Source: Salinispora mooreana (lineage in GTDB: Bacteria > Actinomycetota > Actinomycetes > Mycobacteriales > Micromonosporaceae). From it: 64,000 nucleotides of DNA. The notes under the pieces are model-generated. The model was not told the DNA's origin. It searched no databases and worked only from the letters and a program-made list of their open reading frames with translations. The stretch covers positions 1,715,951-1,779,950 of the forward strand of contig NZ_KB900614.1 of assembly GCF_000379065.1 (NCBI RefSeq), read 5' to 3'. Position numbers and translations under genes: made by a program. Of this stretch, positions 9,177 through 18,300 are shown in pieces. Every line of letters begins with the position of its first letter. Position 1 is the first letter of the stretch.

Positions 9177-9203
9177 ACACGTTCTCCTCGTCGGAGGCTG
9201 CGG

Positions 9204-10397
9204 TCAGGTTCTGCGGTACGACACCGGCAGTGAGCGCAGGCAAAAAATTCCGGGTGCGTCGTAGTACGAAAGCGCCTCCACCGCGGGCGCCAGCGATGTG
9301 GTGCGTTCAGCGAGTAGCCCCAGCACGACGGAGGACTCCATCCGGGCCAGGCTGGCGCCGAGGCAGTAGTGAATCCCGAGCCCGAAGCCGAGGTGCTTGC
9401 TGTCCCGGCCAAGCACGAACGTGTCGGGATCGGCGAACTGCCGCTCGTCTCGGTTACCGGAGGCGATCCACAGGCGCAGGAGCTGGTCACCAGGCACCAC
9501 CTGATTACCGATCGTCACCTCGGTCGTGGTGAACCGGTAAACCTCAGTGAACGGCGTTCGGTGTCGCAGTACCTCCTCGAGCAGAATTGCGGTGTCAACC
9601 TGTCCCTGCCGCCACCGCAGCATGATGTCCTGTCGCTCACCCAGAGCCAACAATGTGTTGCCGAGCAGCGCGGTCGTGGTGATGTGGCCGGCGGTCAGCA
9701 AGAGAATCGCAAAGTTGCGAATCTCCCTGTCGTTGAGGCGTTCCCCGTCGATTTCGGCGTGCGCGAGCGCGCTGATCAGGTCATCCCCGGGCTTGGCGCG
9801 ACGACGCTCTGCGTGGTCGAGCATGTAGCTGCCAAGTTCATCGAGCGTGGACTGCATGCTCGCCATGTAGGCGCCATCGAATGGATCATCCGCGCTGATG
9901 GCGTAGAACTCGTCAGCCGCACGAACCAGGTACCCCCGGTCACTCTCGGGTAGCCCGAGGAGCTCGCCGATGACATACACCGGTAGCAGGTAGGCGAGGT
10001 CGCCGATGATGTCGAACTCGCCCTCGACCCTACGGTCCACGAACGCCCGGTTAAGCAGCAGCTCACCAATCGAACGGACACGCGGGGCCAGCTGCTCGAC
10101 CAGTCGCGGCGTGAAGGCCGCGCTAATCAGCCCCCGCAGCCTGGTATGCCGCGGAGGGTCGACCGCGACCAAGCTGCCCTCGGCTTCTTCGGCCAGCTCG
10201 GGCGGCATCGACCGGCCCGGGTCGGACGAGAACGTGACAGGATCCTTGAGTATCTGGGCGATGTCGGCGTACCGAAACACATTCCAGCTCTTGGTGCCCT
10301 GGTCGTACCACACGGGCTGGTCATCCCGCATCCGCCGGAACCAGGGCAGCACGCGCTTACCTCCGTCCGCGAACGTGAGGCGCGGCACGGCAGCCAT
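9204..10397 (-). CDS. Cytochrome P450
   Basis: The product is a 397-residue bacterial class I P450. The heme-binding loop is FGLGIHYCLGASLAR, with the Cys ligand. The K-helix ExxR lies in EEVLRHRTP. The I-helix reads LLLTAGHITTTALLGN: the conserved Ala-Gly and Thr are present, but the position after AG, often acidic in oxygen-activating P450s, is His. The C helix has DPPRHTRLRGLI. The ATG at 10397 is preferred over GTG 10403 because GGAGGGA lies six bases before it. It probably hydroxylates or epoxidises a pathway intermediate and needs a ferredoxin partner, none of which is seen nearby. A palindrome at 10418-10430 lies just upstream. Confidence 0.9.
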   Translation of the reverse strand: MAAVPRLTFADGGKRVLPWFRRMRDDQPVWYDQGTKSWNVFRYADIAQILKDPVTFSSDPGRSMPPELAEEAEGSLVAVDPPRHTRLRGLISAAFTPRLVEQLAPRVRSIGELLLNRAFVDRRVEGEFDIIGDLAYLLPVYVIGELLGLPESDRGYLVRAADEFYAISADDPFDGAYMASMQSTLDELGSYMLDHAERRRAKPGDDLISALAHAEIDGERLNDREIRNFAILLLTAGHITTTALLGNTLLALGERQDIMLRWRQGQVDTAILLEEVLRHRTPFTEVYRFTTTEVTIGNQVVPGDQLLRLWIASGNRDERQFADPDTFVLGRDSKHLGFGLGIHYCLGASLARMESSVVLGLLAERTTSLAPAVEALSYYDAPGIFCLRSLPVSYRRT

Positions 10398-10417
10398 CAC
10401 CACTCCCTCCGACGATA

Positions 10418-10430
10418 TGACAAATTGTCA
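10418..10430. promoter_or_regulatory. Perfect 13-base palindrome upstream of the P450 gene
   Basis: TGACAA-A-TTGTCA is a perfect inverted repeat ending 21 bases upstream of the P450 start. It has the same size and geometry as the palindrome before the winged-helix regulator, and both contain GACAA, but the sequences are not identical. It is likely an operator for a dimeric regulator. Confidence 0.45.
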
Positions 10431-10624
10431 TGACAGCGTGACATCCAGTCATACAGCAGGCGGACCTTGTCGGGCAAGGGGGCGTTCGTGGCATCCGCAC
10501 AGGAGCACCGCACCCCTTCGTCCATAGGCAGTGGTGGATAGATATGAAAGACGTCCACCAGGGCCATACGGTGACGGCGCTGCGATTGGCCAGGCGGAGG
10601 CCGGCCTGATCGACGTCATCCGGG

Positions 10625-11926
10625 TCAGCCGCGCCGCACAGAGGCCGTTTCCTGCAACCCACGGAGCACGTACGGCACCGCCTCCGCCTGGAAGTCGACG
10701 TCCGGGACGAGCTCACGCACGCTGCCCTCAAGCACCAGGAGAGCGAGGATCGGAAAGACGAACTGCGGATCGGCGTACAACCCACGCGATCGCTGGATCG
10801 CGAAGAGCGTGGCGGCGAAGGACGCCAGGTCGAAGTCCGAGGCCCTGACCGAGCTATTGCGTGCCACCAGGGCCACCACGTCGTTCCGGAAGCCATCCCG
10901 GTCGTACCGGCCCCCGCCATCGAGGGCCGTCGACAACAAGATCTCGGCGCAGCGCTGCCCGTCACTACGGCCGAGGTAGTAGAAGAACTCGGCGAACCTG
11001 CGGCGAGTGAGGTCGGTCAAGCCGCGGACGAAGCCGGTGTCCACGATCACCGCGGTGCCATCCGACATCAGATACAGGTTCCCCGGATGGAGGTCACAGT
11101 GCACGAATCCGTCCTGGAAGAGCATCTGGTACGCGGCCCTCAGCCCGTTGAGCATCGCGGTCCGCCGGGCGGGGGTTCGCTCGGTGTTTCGTTCCAGCGC
11201 CCCGATCCACTCCGTCACCAGGACCGTGTGGCCGGAAAGCTCCGACACGACGGCCGGCACCCGGACGTCCGGCAGGCAGCTCAGGTTCTCGCGCAGCCGG
11301 GTCAGCGACTGCGCCTCCCGGACGAAGTTGAGCTGCTCGTACACGGCGGCCGAGACTTGGTCGACTATCTCCGCCAGTGGAACCTGACGCATCGCTGGTA
11401 GCCGGCCGACGACCCGAGCGACGGCACCGACCAACGCCAGATCGAGTCTCATGGTCTCTTCGATTCCCGGCCGCCGTACTTTGATGGCGACCACGCGACC
11501 GTCGTAGAGGCAGGCCCGGTAGACGCAGGCGATGCTGCCCGCCGCCGCCGGTGTCAGCCCGGCCGCCCCGCCGATGACACGGGATGTCACCATTGGTGGC
11601 ACGGTTCGGATGACGGCGGCGAGGTCGGACGGCGGGGACACCCGGTCATGCAGCCGGGACAGGTTCCGGCACAGCCACGGAGGCAGAAGGTCGACCCGTG
11701 TGCTGAGCACCTGACCCAACTTGACGTAGGCCGGACCGAGCTGTTCGACCGCGTCGGTGAGAGTGACTGCCAGCTGCTCCCGGACACGGGCTCCTCGCAT
11801 GCCCCTCGGCCGCAGGGCGTCGATCAGCAGGCGAACCGCGAGCCGCCCGGCCCAGCCCACCAGCAGCACGGCGATCGTGACGGCCCGAACAACGAGAGCC
11901 CACCATCGAAACAATCGTTTCAGCAT
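10625..11926 (-). CDS. ABC1/AarF/UbiB-family atypical kinase-like protein
   Basis: This 433-residue protein begins with a membrane-anchoring segment (VTIAVLLVGWAGRLAVRLLI) and continues with the UbiB fold. The KxGQ motif is AYVKLGQVLSTR, the nucleotide Lys is in VVAIKVRRPG, the catalytic loop is GFVHCDLHPGNLYL and the metal Asp is in AVIVDTGFV. UbiB proteins are ATPases that help lipid or isoprenoid-quinone metabolism. Their presence inside a natural-product cluster is not usual, and I cannot say whether it belongs to the pathway. It has a good ribosome-binding site (GAGGAG) six bases before the ATG. Directly upstream is an array of a six-base repeat, which may affect its expression. Confidence 0.85.
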   Translation of the reverse strand: MLKRLFRWWALVVRAVTIAVLLVGWAGRLAVRLLIDALRPRGMRGARVREQLAVTLTDAVEQLGPAYVKLGQVLSTRVDLLPPWLCRNLSRLHDRVSPPSDLAAVIRTVPPMVTSRVIGGAAGLTPAAAGSIACVYRACLYDGRVVAIKVRRPGIEETMRLDLALVGAVARVVGRLPAMRQVPLAEIVDQVSAAVYEQLNFVREAQSLTRLRENLSCLPDVRVPAVVSELSGHTVLVTEWIGALERNTERTPARRTAMLNGLRAAYQMLFQDGFVHCDLHPGNLYLMSDGTAVIVDTGFVRGLTDLTRRRFAEFFYYLGRSDGQRCAEILLSTALDGGGRYDRDGFRNDVVALVARNSSVRASDFDLASFAATLFAIQRSRGLYADPQFVFPILALLVLEGSVRELVPDVDFQAEAVPYVLRGLQETASVRRG

Positions 11927-11934
11927 CGATTCTC

Positions 11935-11990
<56 letters not shown>

Positions 11991-12394
11991 GAACCCTAGT
12001 CCGGCCCTGCGCAGTTTTCTGTTTCCTGGGAACGGGACAGCAAGACTTCGAAGTAATTTGCACCCGAAGCTACGCTTTCTTGCTGCACTGCGTCGCAGTG
12101 TTGACGTCACCCCCTCGCACTGCCAACCCTTGAAACGCACCACCGTAGGCGGGGCCATGGCATGTGGAGCAGCTGCCGGCGGAGCCGTCCACTCTTGGGC
12201 GACTCCATGGCTCGCCGCCTGCGGCCGAAATCTGAACCGGCAAAGAGGTCGCGAATGGCTCGCACTCGGCCTTGCAGCGGGTGTCCGTATTCGCCGTCCG
12301 AGGCGAAATCGCTCGGTGGCTGCTCCACACCGGGTTTCGTCGCACGCATATCGCAGGCACCGCAATCACCAGAGATGAAAGGGTGATCAAGAAC
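11991..12394. other. Divergent intergenic region
   Basis: This stretch of about 400 bases, with the repeat before it, separates the AarF-like gene (minus) from the HEAT-repeat gene (plus). It should hold both promoters. I see no convincing gene and no clear promoter consensus. Confidence 0.4.
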
Positions 12395-13603
12395 ATGACA
12401 CTCCAATCCATCGGTCTGTCCACCGGGGGTCGGGACCGCGCGCCTGAGTGGGAGCACTACCTCAAGGGTGACCCGGCTCTGTTGAACAGCGAGCTCGGCG
12501 ACATCCTGGACCGGGACGCGGTGCGGCTCGACATCCGCACCGACGACCAGGTCGCCTACGAGGCGTTGCACCACCCGGACCCGATGGTCCGCGAGCAGTC
12601 CCTGTACCAGGCGATGGACCGCCGGCTGCCGGAAGCGATCGACCTGATCGCGGAGAGCATCGCCACCGACGAAAGCCGTGAGGTGCGGTGGAACGCGCTG
12701 TGGGCGCTAGAGAAGATCGGCGGGCCACGGGCCCTGCAGGTCATCGAGCGGCACGTCAACGACGACGACGCCGACGTCGGCGAGTGGGCGAAGCTGTTCA
12801 GCTCCGAGCTGCGCACCGGCCTGCCTGCCTTTGACAACCGGTCGTTCACCTGGGACAGCGACCGGACCTTCGACGAGACGATTCTGCTCAACATCCACTG
12901 CGATGTCTATGTCGCACTCGATGAGACGGGACGCAACTGGGGCAAGATCTCCCTGGCCCCGCAGGGCCTCGCCCGCAGCTACGGACAGGCGCATGCGTGC
13001 CCGAACACGGACACCCGGAACCAGAAGCTCATCATCAGCAAGACGCTGTCTGGCCTGCACGACGACGGAACACCGCACACCGAGAACTTTGTGTTCCGTG
13101 GGCTCACCAACCACGCCAACCCCGGCCGCGGCAGCTTCTACTTCGAGTCGCGCGGTCTTCGCCCGATCTTCCTGTCCGGCCGTGCCGACGACGACAGCCT
13201 GGGGCACCGCAACGAGATGGTCGCCGCCAAGCGCAGTGGCGAGTGGACCCTCGACCCGAGTATCCAGATCAGGGGCGAGTCGGCGATCCGCTACGTCCGA
13301 GGCCGGGTACACACCTGGGGCTATGTCAACTTCGACACCATGGCGGGCAGCTCGCTGGAGGAGGTGCTGTTCCCCGGCAACAGCATCCTCGGCACGTTGG
13401 ACACCCCCACTGGACCGCTGGCCAACGCGTTCATCGTGGGCACGTTCAAGGGCAAGCTCGTCGACTGGGATGGCGACGACAAAGTCAACGTCAACTCGCT
13501 CGACATCTACTCGACGCGGGATGGGGATGTCGACTCCAACCAGGACGGCACCGCCGACATCCCGGGGGTGCAGTTCTGCCCCCGTACGAACTGGATGAAC
13601 TGA
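12395..13603 (+). CDS. HEAT-repeat protein with a C-terminal Asp-rich (calcium-type) tail
   Basis: The product is 402 residues from ATG 12395, preceded by a purine-rich AAAGGG. An upstream in-frame extension of 41 codons is possible but has no ribosome-binding site. Residues about 45-125 form HEAT-like helical repeats (DPMVREQSLYQAMDRRLP, then REVRWNALWALEKIGGPRAL). The middle 230 residues are a beta-rich domain I do not recognise. Near the end DWDGDDKVNVNSLDIYS and DVDSNQDGTADIPG resemble paired EF-hand or dockerin-like calcium loops. There is no signal peptide. It is followed by a strong terminator. It could be a binding or carrier protein for the cluster product, but I cannot assign a function. 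Confidence 0.7.
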   Translation: MTLQSIGLSTGGRDRAPEWEHYLKGDPALLNSELGDILDRDAVRLDIRTDDQVAYEALHHPDPMVREQSLYQAMDRRLPEAIDLIAESIATDESREVRWNALWALEKIGGPRALQVIERHVNDDDADVGEWAKLFSSELRTGLPAFDNRSFTWDSDRTFDETILLNIHCDVYVALDETGRNWGKISLAPQGLARSYGQAHACPNTDTRNQKLIISKTLSGLHDDGTPHTENFVFRGLTNHANPGRGSFYFESRGLRPIFLSGRADDDSLGHRNEMVAAKRSGEWTLDPSIQIRGESAIRYVRGRVHTWGYVNFDTMAGSSLEEVLFPGNSILGTLDTPTGPLANAFIVGTFKGKLVDWDGDDKVNVNSLDIYSTRDGDVDSNQDGTADIPGVQFCPRTNWMN

Positions 13604-13613
13604 ACTGACTGAA

Positions 13614-13649
13614 CTCCGGGGCGGACGGCGGTAGCTGTCCGCCCCGGAG
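13614..13649 (+). terminator. Intrinsic terminator hairpin after the HEAT-repeat gene
   Basis: CTCCGGGGCGGAC and GTCCGCCCCGGAG form a perfect 13-bp stem around a 10-base loop, starting 11 bases after the stop codon. There is no U tract, as is common in high-GC actinomycetes. Confidence 0.8.
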
Positions 13650-13959
13650 CCGTCCAACGACGGTCTGCCGGACGAAGCCGAGCAGGGGCGCCATTGTCAC
13701 ACTTAATTCCCATTTGCCGCTTTTGGGCCACGTCGTTCGTGATGCCATTAGCAAGATTAGATAACTATGCACAGCATAAAGGGCGCTTGACTGAACGCAA
13801 CGATGCAAGCGGCCGTACACGGACTCGGCAAACCCGGGAGGACTAACCTCGGGTCTTTGTGGGCCCTGGGTGGCGCAATCGACGGCAGCAAGAGACATGT
13901 GACCGCGCCCGTCGGGTTAGATGCGGCCGCGACTCGGCGACCCTGGGGAGGGCTACGCG
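13650..13959. other. Promoter region of the first AraC-type regulator
   Basis: These 310 bases contain no convincing gene. The segment around 13690-13790 is noticeably AT-richer than its surroundings, as expected for a promoter. The ribosome-binding site GGGGAGGG lies at 13945-13952. Confidence 0.4.
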
Positions 13960-14853
13960 ATGACCACTGTTGACCAGCTATGGCGACAAAGGGGGAACTG
14001 TTTAGAATGTGCCCAAGTCACGAGGTGTAGCAACCTGGGGATGTGTCTTGAAAACCCTACCAATGCCGCTCGGCTAGATTCCGTCACTCGGGCTATCGAA
14101 TACATGACAGCCCATTTCTCGGAACCCCAACGCCTTTCCGACATAGCTCAGGCCGCGTTGCTCAGCCCGTTCCACTTCCATCGGGTATTCCGGCACGTCA
14201 CATCCACCACACCGGCACGATTTCTGACCGCACTGCGGATGGCCCGCGCCCGGAGCATGCTAGTCAATTCGAACCTGTCAGTGACCGAGGTCTGTCTGGG
14301 CGTCGGATACTCCGGCCTCGGCACCTTCATCAGCCAGTTCACCAAGCTGACCGGAATGTCGCCACGACGGTTCCGGTCGGCAATGTCCGTCTTCGGCCAC
14401 ATTCGGTTGAGCGAGCTGACCGATCCGGCCGCCGAGCGCCACTTCACCCCGGGACCAGTCGGCGCCGTCACCGGCGGGCCGAGCACCGGCGGCTGCGCGG
14501 TGCTAGGGCTCTACCGGTCAGAGGAGCCCGACGATGTCCCGGTGACCTATGGCGTACTGGAAACCAACCGCCTGAGCCACTTCCGGCCGCTGGCAGACGG
14601 GGCGTACCACGCCGTGGCGCTGGGCTTCGACAACCGCTCGACGCTGTCCGACGTGCTCGGCGACAACGGCTGGCAGGCGCAGTTCGTCGGTACGGGCGAC
14701 ACGCCCATCGTCGTCCGCGGCGGACGCACCGACCGGAGCTTTCAGATCGCGCTTCGATGCCCGCGCCCCATCGATCCTCCCGTGCAGCTCACCTCGGCAC
14801 TGCTCGCCCTGGCCCAGCGTAGGCAGCCGCCGCTACTGAAGACGGGTAGCTGA
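13960..14853 (+). CDS. AraC-family regulator with N-terminal CX2CX5CX5C motif (paralogue 1)
   Basis: The product is 297 residues from ATG 13960, chosen because GGGGAGGG lies eight bases before it. Four cysteines (14, 17, 23 and 29) form CX2CX5CX5C in NCLECAQVTRCSNLGMCLE. Residues about 45-145 are an AraC helix-turn-helix pair: LSDIAQAALLSPFHFHRVFR, then TEVCLGVGYSGLGTFISQF and GMSPRRFR. In usual AraC proteins the DNA-binding domain is C-terminal. Here it is central and followed by a domain of about 150 residues that may sense a ligand. The motif could bind zinc or an Fe-S cluster. A protein of exactly the same length and layout is encoded at 31949-32842. Both probably control the enediyne cluster. 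Confidence 0.9.
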   Translation: MTTVDQLWRQRGNCLECAQVTRCSNLGMCLENPTNAARLDSVTRAIEYMTAHFSEPQRLSDIAQAALLSPFHFHRVFRHVTSTTPARFLTALRMARARSMLVNSNLSVTEVCLGVGYSGLGTFISQFTKLTGMSPRRFRSAMSVFGHIRLSELTDPAAERHFTPGPVGAVTGGPSTGGCAVLGLYRSEEPDDVPVTYGVLETNRLSHFRPLADGAYHAVALGFDNRSTLSDVLGDNGWQAQFVGTGDTPIVVRGGRTDRSFQIALRCPRPIDPPVQLTSALLALAQRRQPPLLKTGS

Positions 14854-14889
14854 CGGGAGCACACGTTCTCGGCCACAACCGCATGTGGA

Positions 14890-14937
14890 ATCGCTGCGGC
14901 ACCCGACCCAGGTGAGCAGGTCGAGTGCCGCAGCGAT
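14890..14937. terminator. Bidirectional terminator between convergent genes
   Basis: ATCGCTGCGGCAC and GTGCCGCAGCGAT form a perfect 13-bp stem around a 22-base loop. It lies between the AraC-type gene (plus) and the thioesterase gene (minus), and its right arm touches the thioesterase stop codon. It probably ends transcription from both sides. Confidence 0.8.
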
Positions 14938-15353
14938 CACCCGCTGAATGCCGTCAGGGCCACCCGCAGCTCGACCGGCAGGTCGACCGGCACCGGGCCG
15001 TCCAGGGTACGGCGTAGACACGCCACCGTCTGCTGGCCCCGAGCGACCTCCCGCCCTCCACGACGGAACTCGAAGTGCATGCCCAGCCGGTGCCCGTGCT
15101 GACCGTCCACGCGCATCCGCACTTCTATCTCGTCTAGGCCGAAGCACTCCTCGTAGTAGTCCATGCCGCACGACACGGTCACCAGGACCAGGTCACCCCG
15201 ACGTATTTGATCTAGGACGGCGGGTGCGTGGTCACCGAGAAACCGCTCCCGGCAGTGCCCCTGCCAATGTAGGAAGTGCGCGAAGTAGACGTTCCCCACG
15301 ACATTGGTCTCGTCCAGGGTCACCACGTGTCGATGGACATACCACCTACTCAT
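14937..15353 (-). CDS. tebC: Enediyne polyketide thioesterase (TEBC/E10)
   Basis: This 138-residue hot-dog-fold thioesterase begins MSRWYVHRHVVTLDETNVVG, followed by NVYFAHFLHWQGHCRERFLG. This block is highly characteristic of the enediyne E10 family, which includes CalE7 and SgcE10. These enzymes release the nascent polyene from the enediyne synthase by hydrolysis. The family lacks the acidic catalytic residue of most hot-dog thioesterases, and an Arg in the WQGHCRERF stretch helps catalysis instead. Length is normal for the family. The start overlaps the end of pksE by eight bases, so the two are translationally coupled. This is the last gene of the warhead cassette. Confidence 0.95.
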   Translation of the reverse strand: MSRWYVHRHVVTLDETNVVGNVYFAHFLHWQGHCRERFLGDHAPAVLDQIRRGDLVLVTVSCGMDYYEECFGLDEIEVRMRVDGQHGHRLGMHFEFRRGGREVARGQQTVACLRRTLDGPVPVDLPVELRVALTAFSG

Positions 15354-18300
15354 GTCGCCCCAATCTGGTCGCCACCGCCACCACCACCTGCTTCGCCTCT
15401 TTGCCCCAGGCCAACGCGGTCGTCACCGCCACGTCCTGCCCCGTGGAGACGAGCAAGCCGTCCGGCTCCGCCTCGCCGTGCGCCAGTGCCTGGTCCGGAT
15501 CGACGCCGAGCTTGACCAGAGCCTCCCGAGCGGCCCACAACCGGGTTGTGGCTACCTCTGGGGCGTCTCCGGTGTGCTGCCGGAGATCGTCCACGGTCAC
15601 CCGCGCGGAGGCGTCCAGCAACCCTGCCAGCGACCGGTCCGTCACCGGCTCCCAGTCCACTCCCACCGGACGGTCGGTGAGCGCGACGAGCACCTGCCCG
15701 TCGGCGTAGCTCGCGCTGGCATACCGGCCGGGCACGTGGAGCGCGCCGGACGGCTTGTGGCCCAGCTCCGACTCGGGCAGGGCGAGATGCCGAGCCACCA
15801 GACCGCGCGCACCCTCCGTCTCACGCCGGCCCGCTCCCACGACGAACTCCACTGCGTCGACCGCACCGACCTCGATTAACCGACGACTCAGCCACGGAGC
15901 AACCAGCTCCACGCCAAGTCGGCCGCAGTCCCGGGCCGCGATGAACTCCGGGTTCTCGCCGACCGCTCGCAGCCGCAAGCCCCGCCACCGCGCTACCGGA
16001 CTACCGGAGCGGGTGACGTCGACGTCGAAAACGTACTCGTCCGTGCCATGCCACGTCTCCCGCGCCTCGACGGTGAGTAGACCGCGCAGTGGCTGCCAGA
16101 CGACCACCTCGGCCGCGCCCACCGGTAGTACCCGGCGGTGCGGCGCACAGGCGAGCAGCGTATGGATCACCGCGTCGTGCCCACCCGGGCAGCCGAGCAG
16201 CAGATCCTGACCGAGGAACGACGCGAACCAGCGCTCCGATTCGCTGGCCTCGACCACCGCGCGCACCCCGAACGCCGAAACCGATTCCGCGCAGACGAGA
16301 CGACGCATCTGTCCCTCATGAAAGAGCACCGATTCATACCAGGAATGAGCGCCGTTCTCCTCCGGTCCGGCCGTTTCCACCCGCGAGCACGGCCGGGACT
16401 CCTCGCCGCCCCCCACGCTGCTCGCCGGCGGCGCCGGGGGTTGCCCGACCACCGTCCCGCTAAATCGGTCAGTAGCGAAACCGTCGGTGTCCGCGCGGAT
16501 CACCACTGCGACATCCGTCCCGCCCTCATCGGCCAGCGCCGCCACCCGAATCCGCCTCGTGTGGAGCTCGGGAATGTCGATCGGCGCGGCGAAGCGGACG
16601 TCCCGAATCGCCCAACCGACCCGGTTGCCGAGGGTCAACGACGCCAGCTGCACCATTGCCTCCAGACCCAGCACGGCGGGCAGCAGCGACACATCGCCGA
16701 CACGGTGATCCCGTAAATACGGGTCCGCTCCGGCCGACAAGACCGCCTCGGTCACCGTGGCAACCTGTCCAATCCGGCTGACCATGACTTCAGCGAAGCG
16801 CAGCCGACCCAAATCGGGAGCATCAGGCGCGGGCTGTGGACTCAACGTGGCGGATTCGGGAAACGCCGCCGTACACAGCACGGTCACCGGAGCGGTCGGA
16901 TCGGTGAGGATTCGCCACAGCGCCGCGACACCGTCATCGGGGGCGATGCCGCCAACCCCGCGCCTACGCAGCGAATCGAGTACGTCTAGACGGACCCCCA
17001 TACCGATCCCGGACCAGACCGACCACTCGATCACGTGCGCCCGAACCGCCGGGTGATCGCCGGCCCACCGTTCCACCTCATGACGCAGCCAGTCGTTACC
17101 GACACAGTAGGCGGCCTGCCCGGCCAACCCCTGACGGCCGATGATGGAGCCAAACGCCAGCACCAAACGTAGGTCCGGCCCCACGGCGGTGAGCAGTGAC
17201 TTGAGCCCGTCCACCTTGCCGCCCAGGTGATCCTGAAGCTCCTTCGCCGAGACCTGTGAAAGCTGCGCCGGCCGGTTGATTCCGGCACCATGCACAACCG
17301 CCCGGACCGCGCCGAGCCGCCCCGCACCGGCCACCACCGCCCGTACCGCCTCGGGGTCGGTCAGATCGGCTCGCTCATAGTGCAGCCGGTCGTCGCCGAG
17401 GACCGCACTCAGCCGCCGCAGCGCTTCGCCCGTTTCGGCGTCCTCAATGGGGCGCCGCCCGAGGACCAAGAGCCGACATCCGGTTCGTTCGGCGATCGCC
17501 GCCGCGACGAAAGCCGTGATGCCAGTGGCACCACCGGTGACGATACAGAGATCGTCGGGGCCCAGCGGCACCTCCCGCGACCCGTCGGCCGGGCGATGCA
17601 GGGAGGTGACCAGCCGCTGGACGCCGCGGGGCCCGACCCGTAGCTCCCCGTATCCGGCCGGCACCGCCAACCCGGCCAGCCTCGTGATGTCTTCAGGGGA
17701 GGTAGCTTCGAGCACTGTCACCGCGCTGCCCGGAAGTTCTGCCGCGACCGAACGGCCGACAGCGGCGGCGGCGGGATGGCCGTCGTGCACGATCGCCAGC
17801 CGGGCCGGCTGCTCGACGGCGATCCGCGTCAGGGCGGCAGCTACCTCCACGGGTCCGTCGTCTGGGCCGAGTGCGACAGCTAGTCCGTGCGACGCTGCTG
17901 TCTGCTCAGACACGGCGGGGAAGACCGCGTGCAAGGGGTGGCCCACCGGCGCCTCGACCCGCCACCGTACGCCGCTGGTGGCCATCACAGTGTTCTCAAC
18001 CGGCACCCAGTCGTGCCGGAACAGTCGTACCCAGGGTGCTACGCCCTGGACCGGTTCCTCCTCATCATCAGCGGCGGGCAGCTGTGCGAGCACCTCCGCC
18101 GCCTCGGCGACGGTCGCCTCGGCCAGCGACAGTGGCGCAGAAGGTGGTTGCCGGCCCAGCGCCGATGCGACCGCGGCGACGGTACGGGCGATCCGCAGTG
18201 AGTTCAGGTGCAGGTCACCGAGGAGTCTGGTTGCCGGGGCAATGCTCGTCACCGGTAGTTCCAGCTCGGTGGCGAGGTGGGCGCACAGCTGGTTGAGTGG

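Noticed and set aside
12070..12574. Minus-strand frames upstream of the HEAT-repeat gene
   Set aside because: They run from the coding region into non-coding DNA, overlap each other and have no ribosome-binding site or domain.
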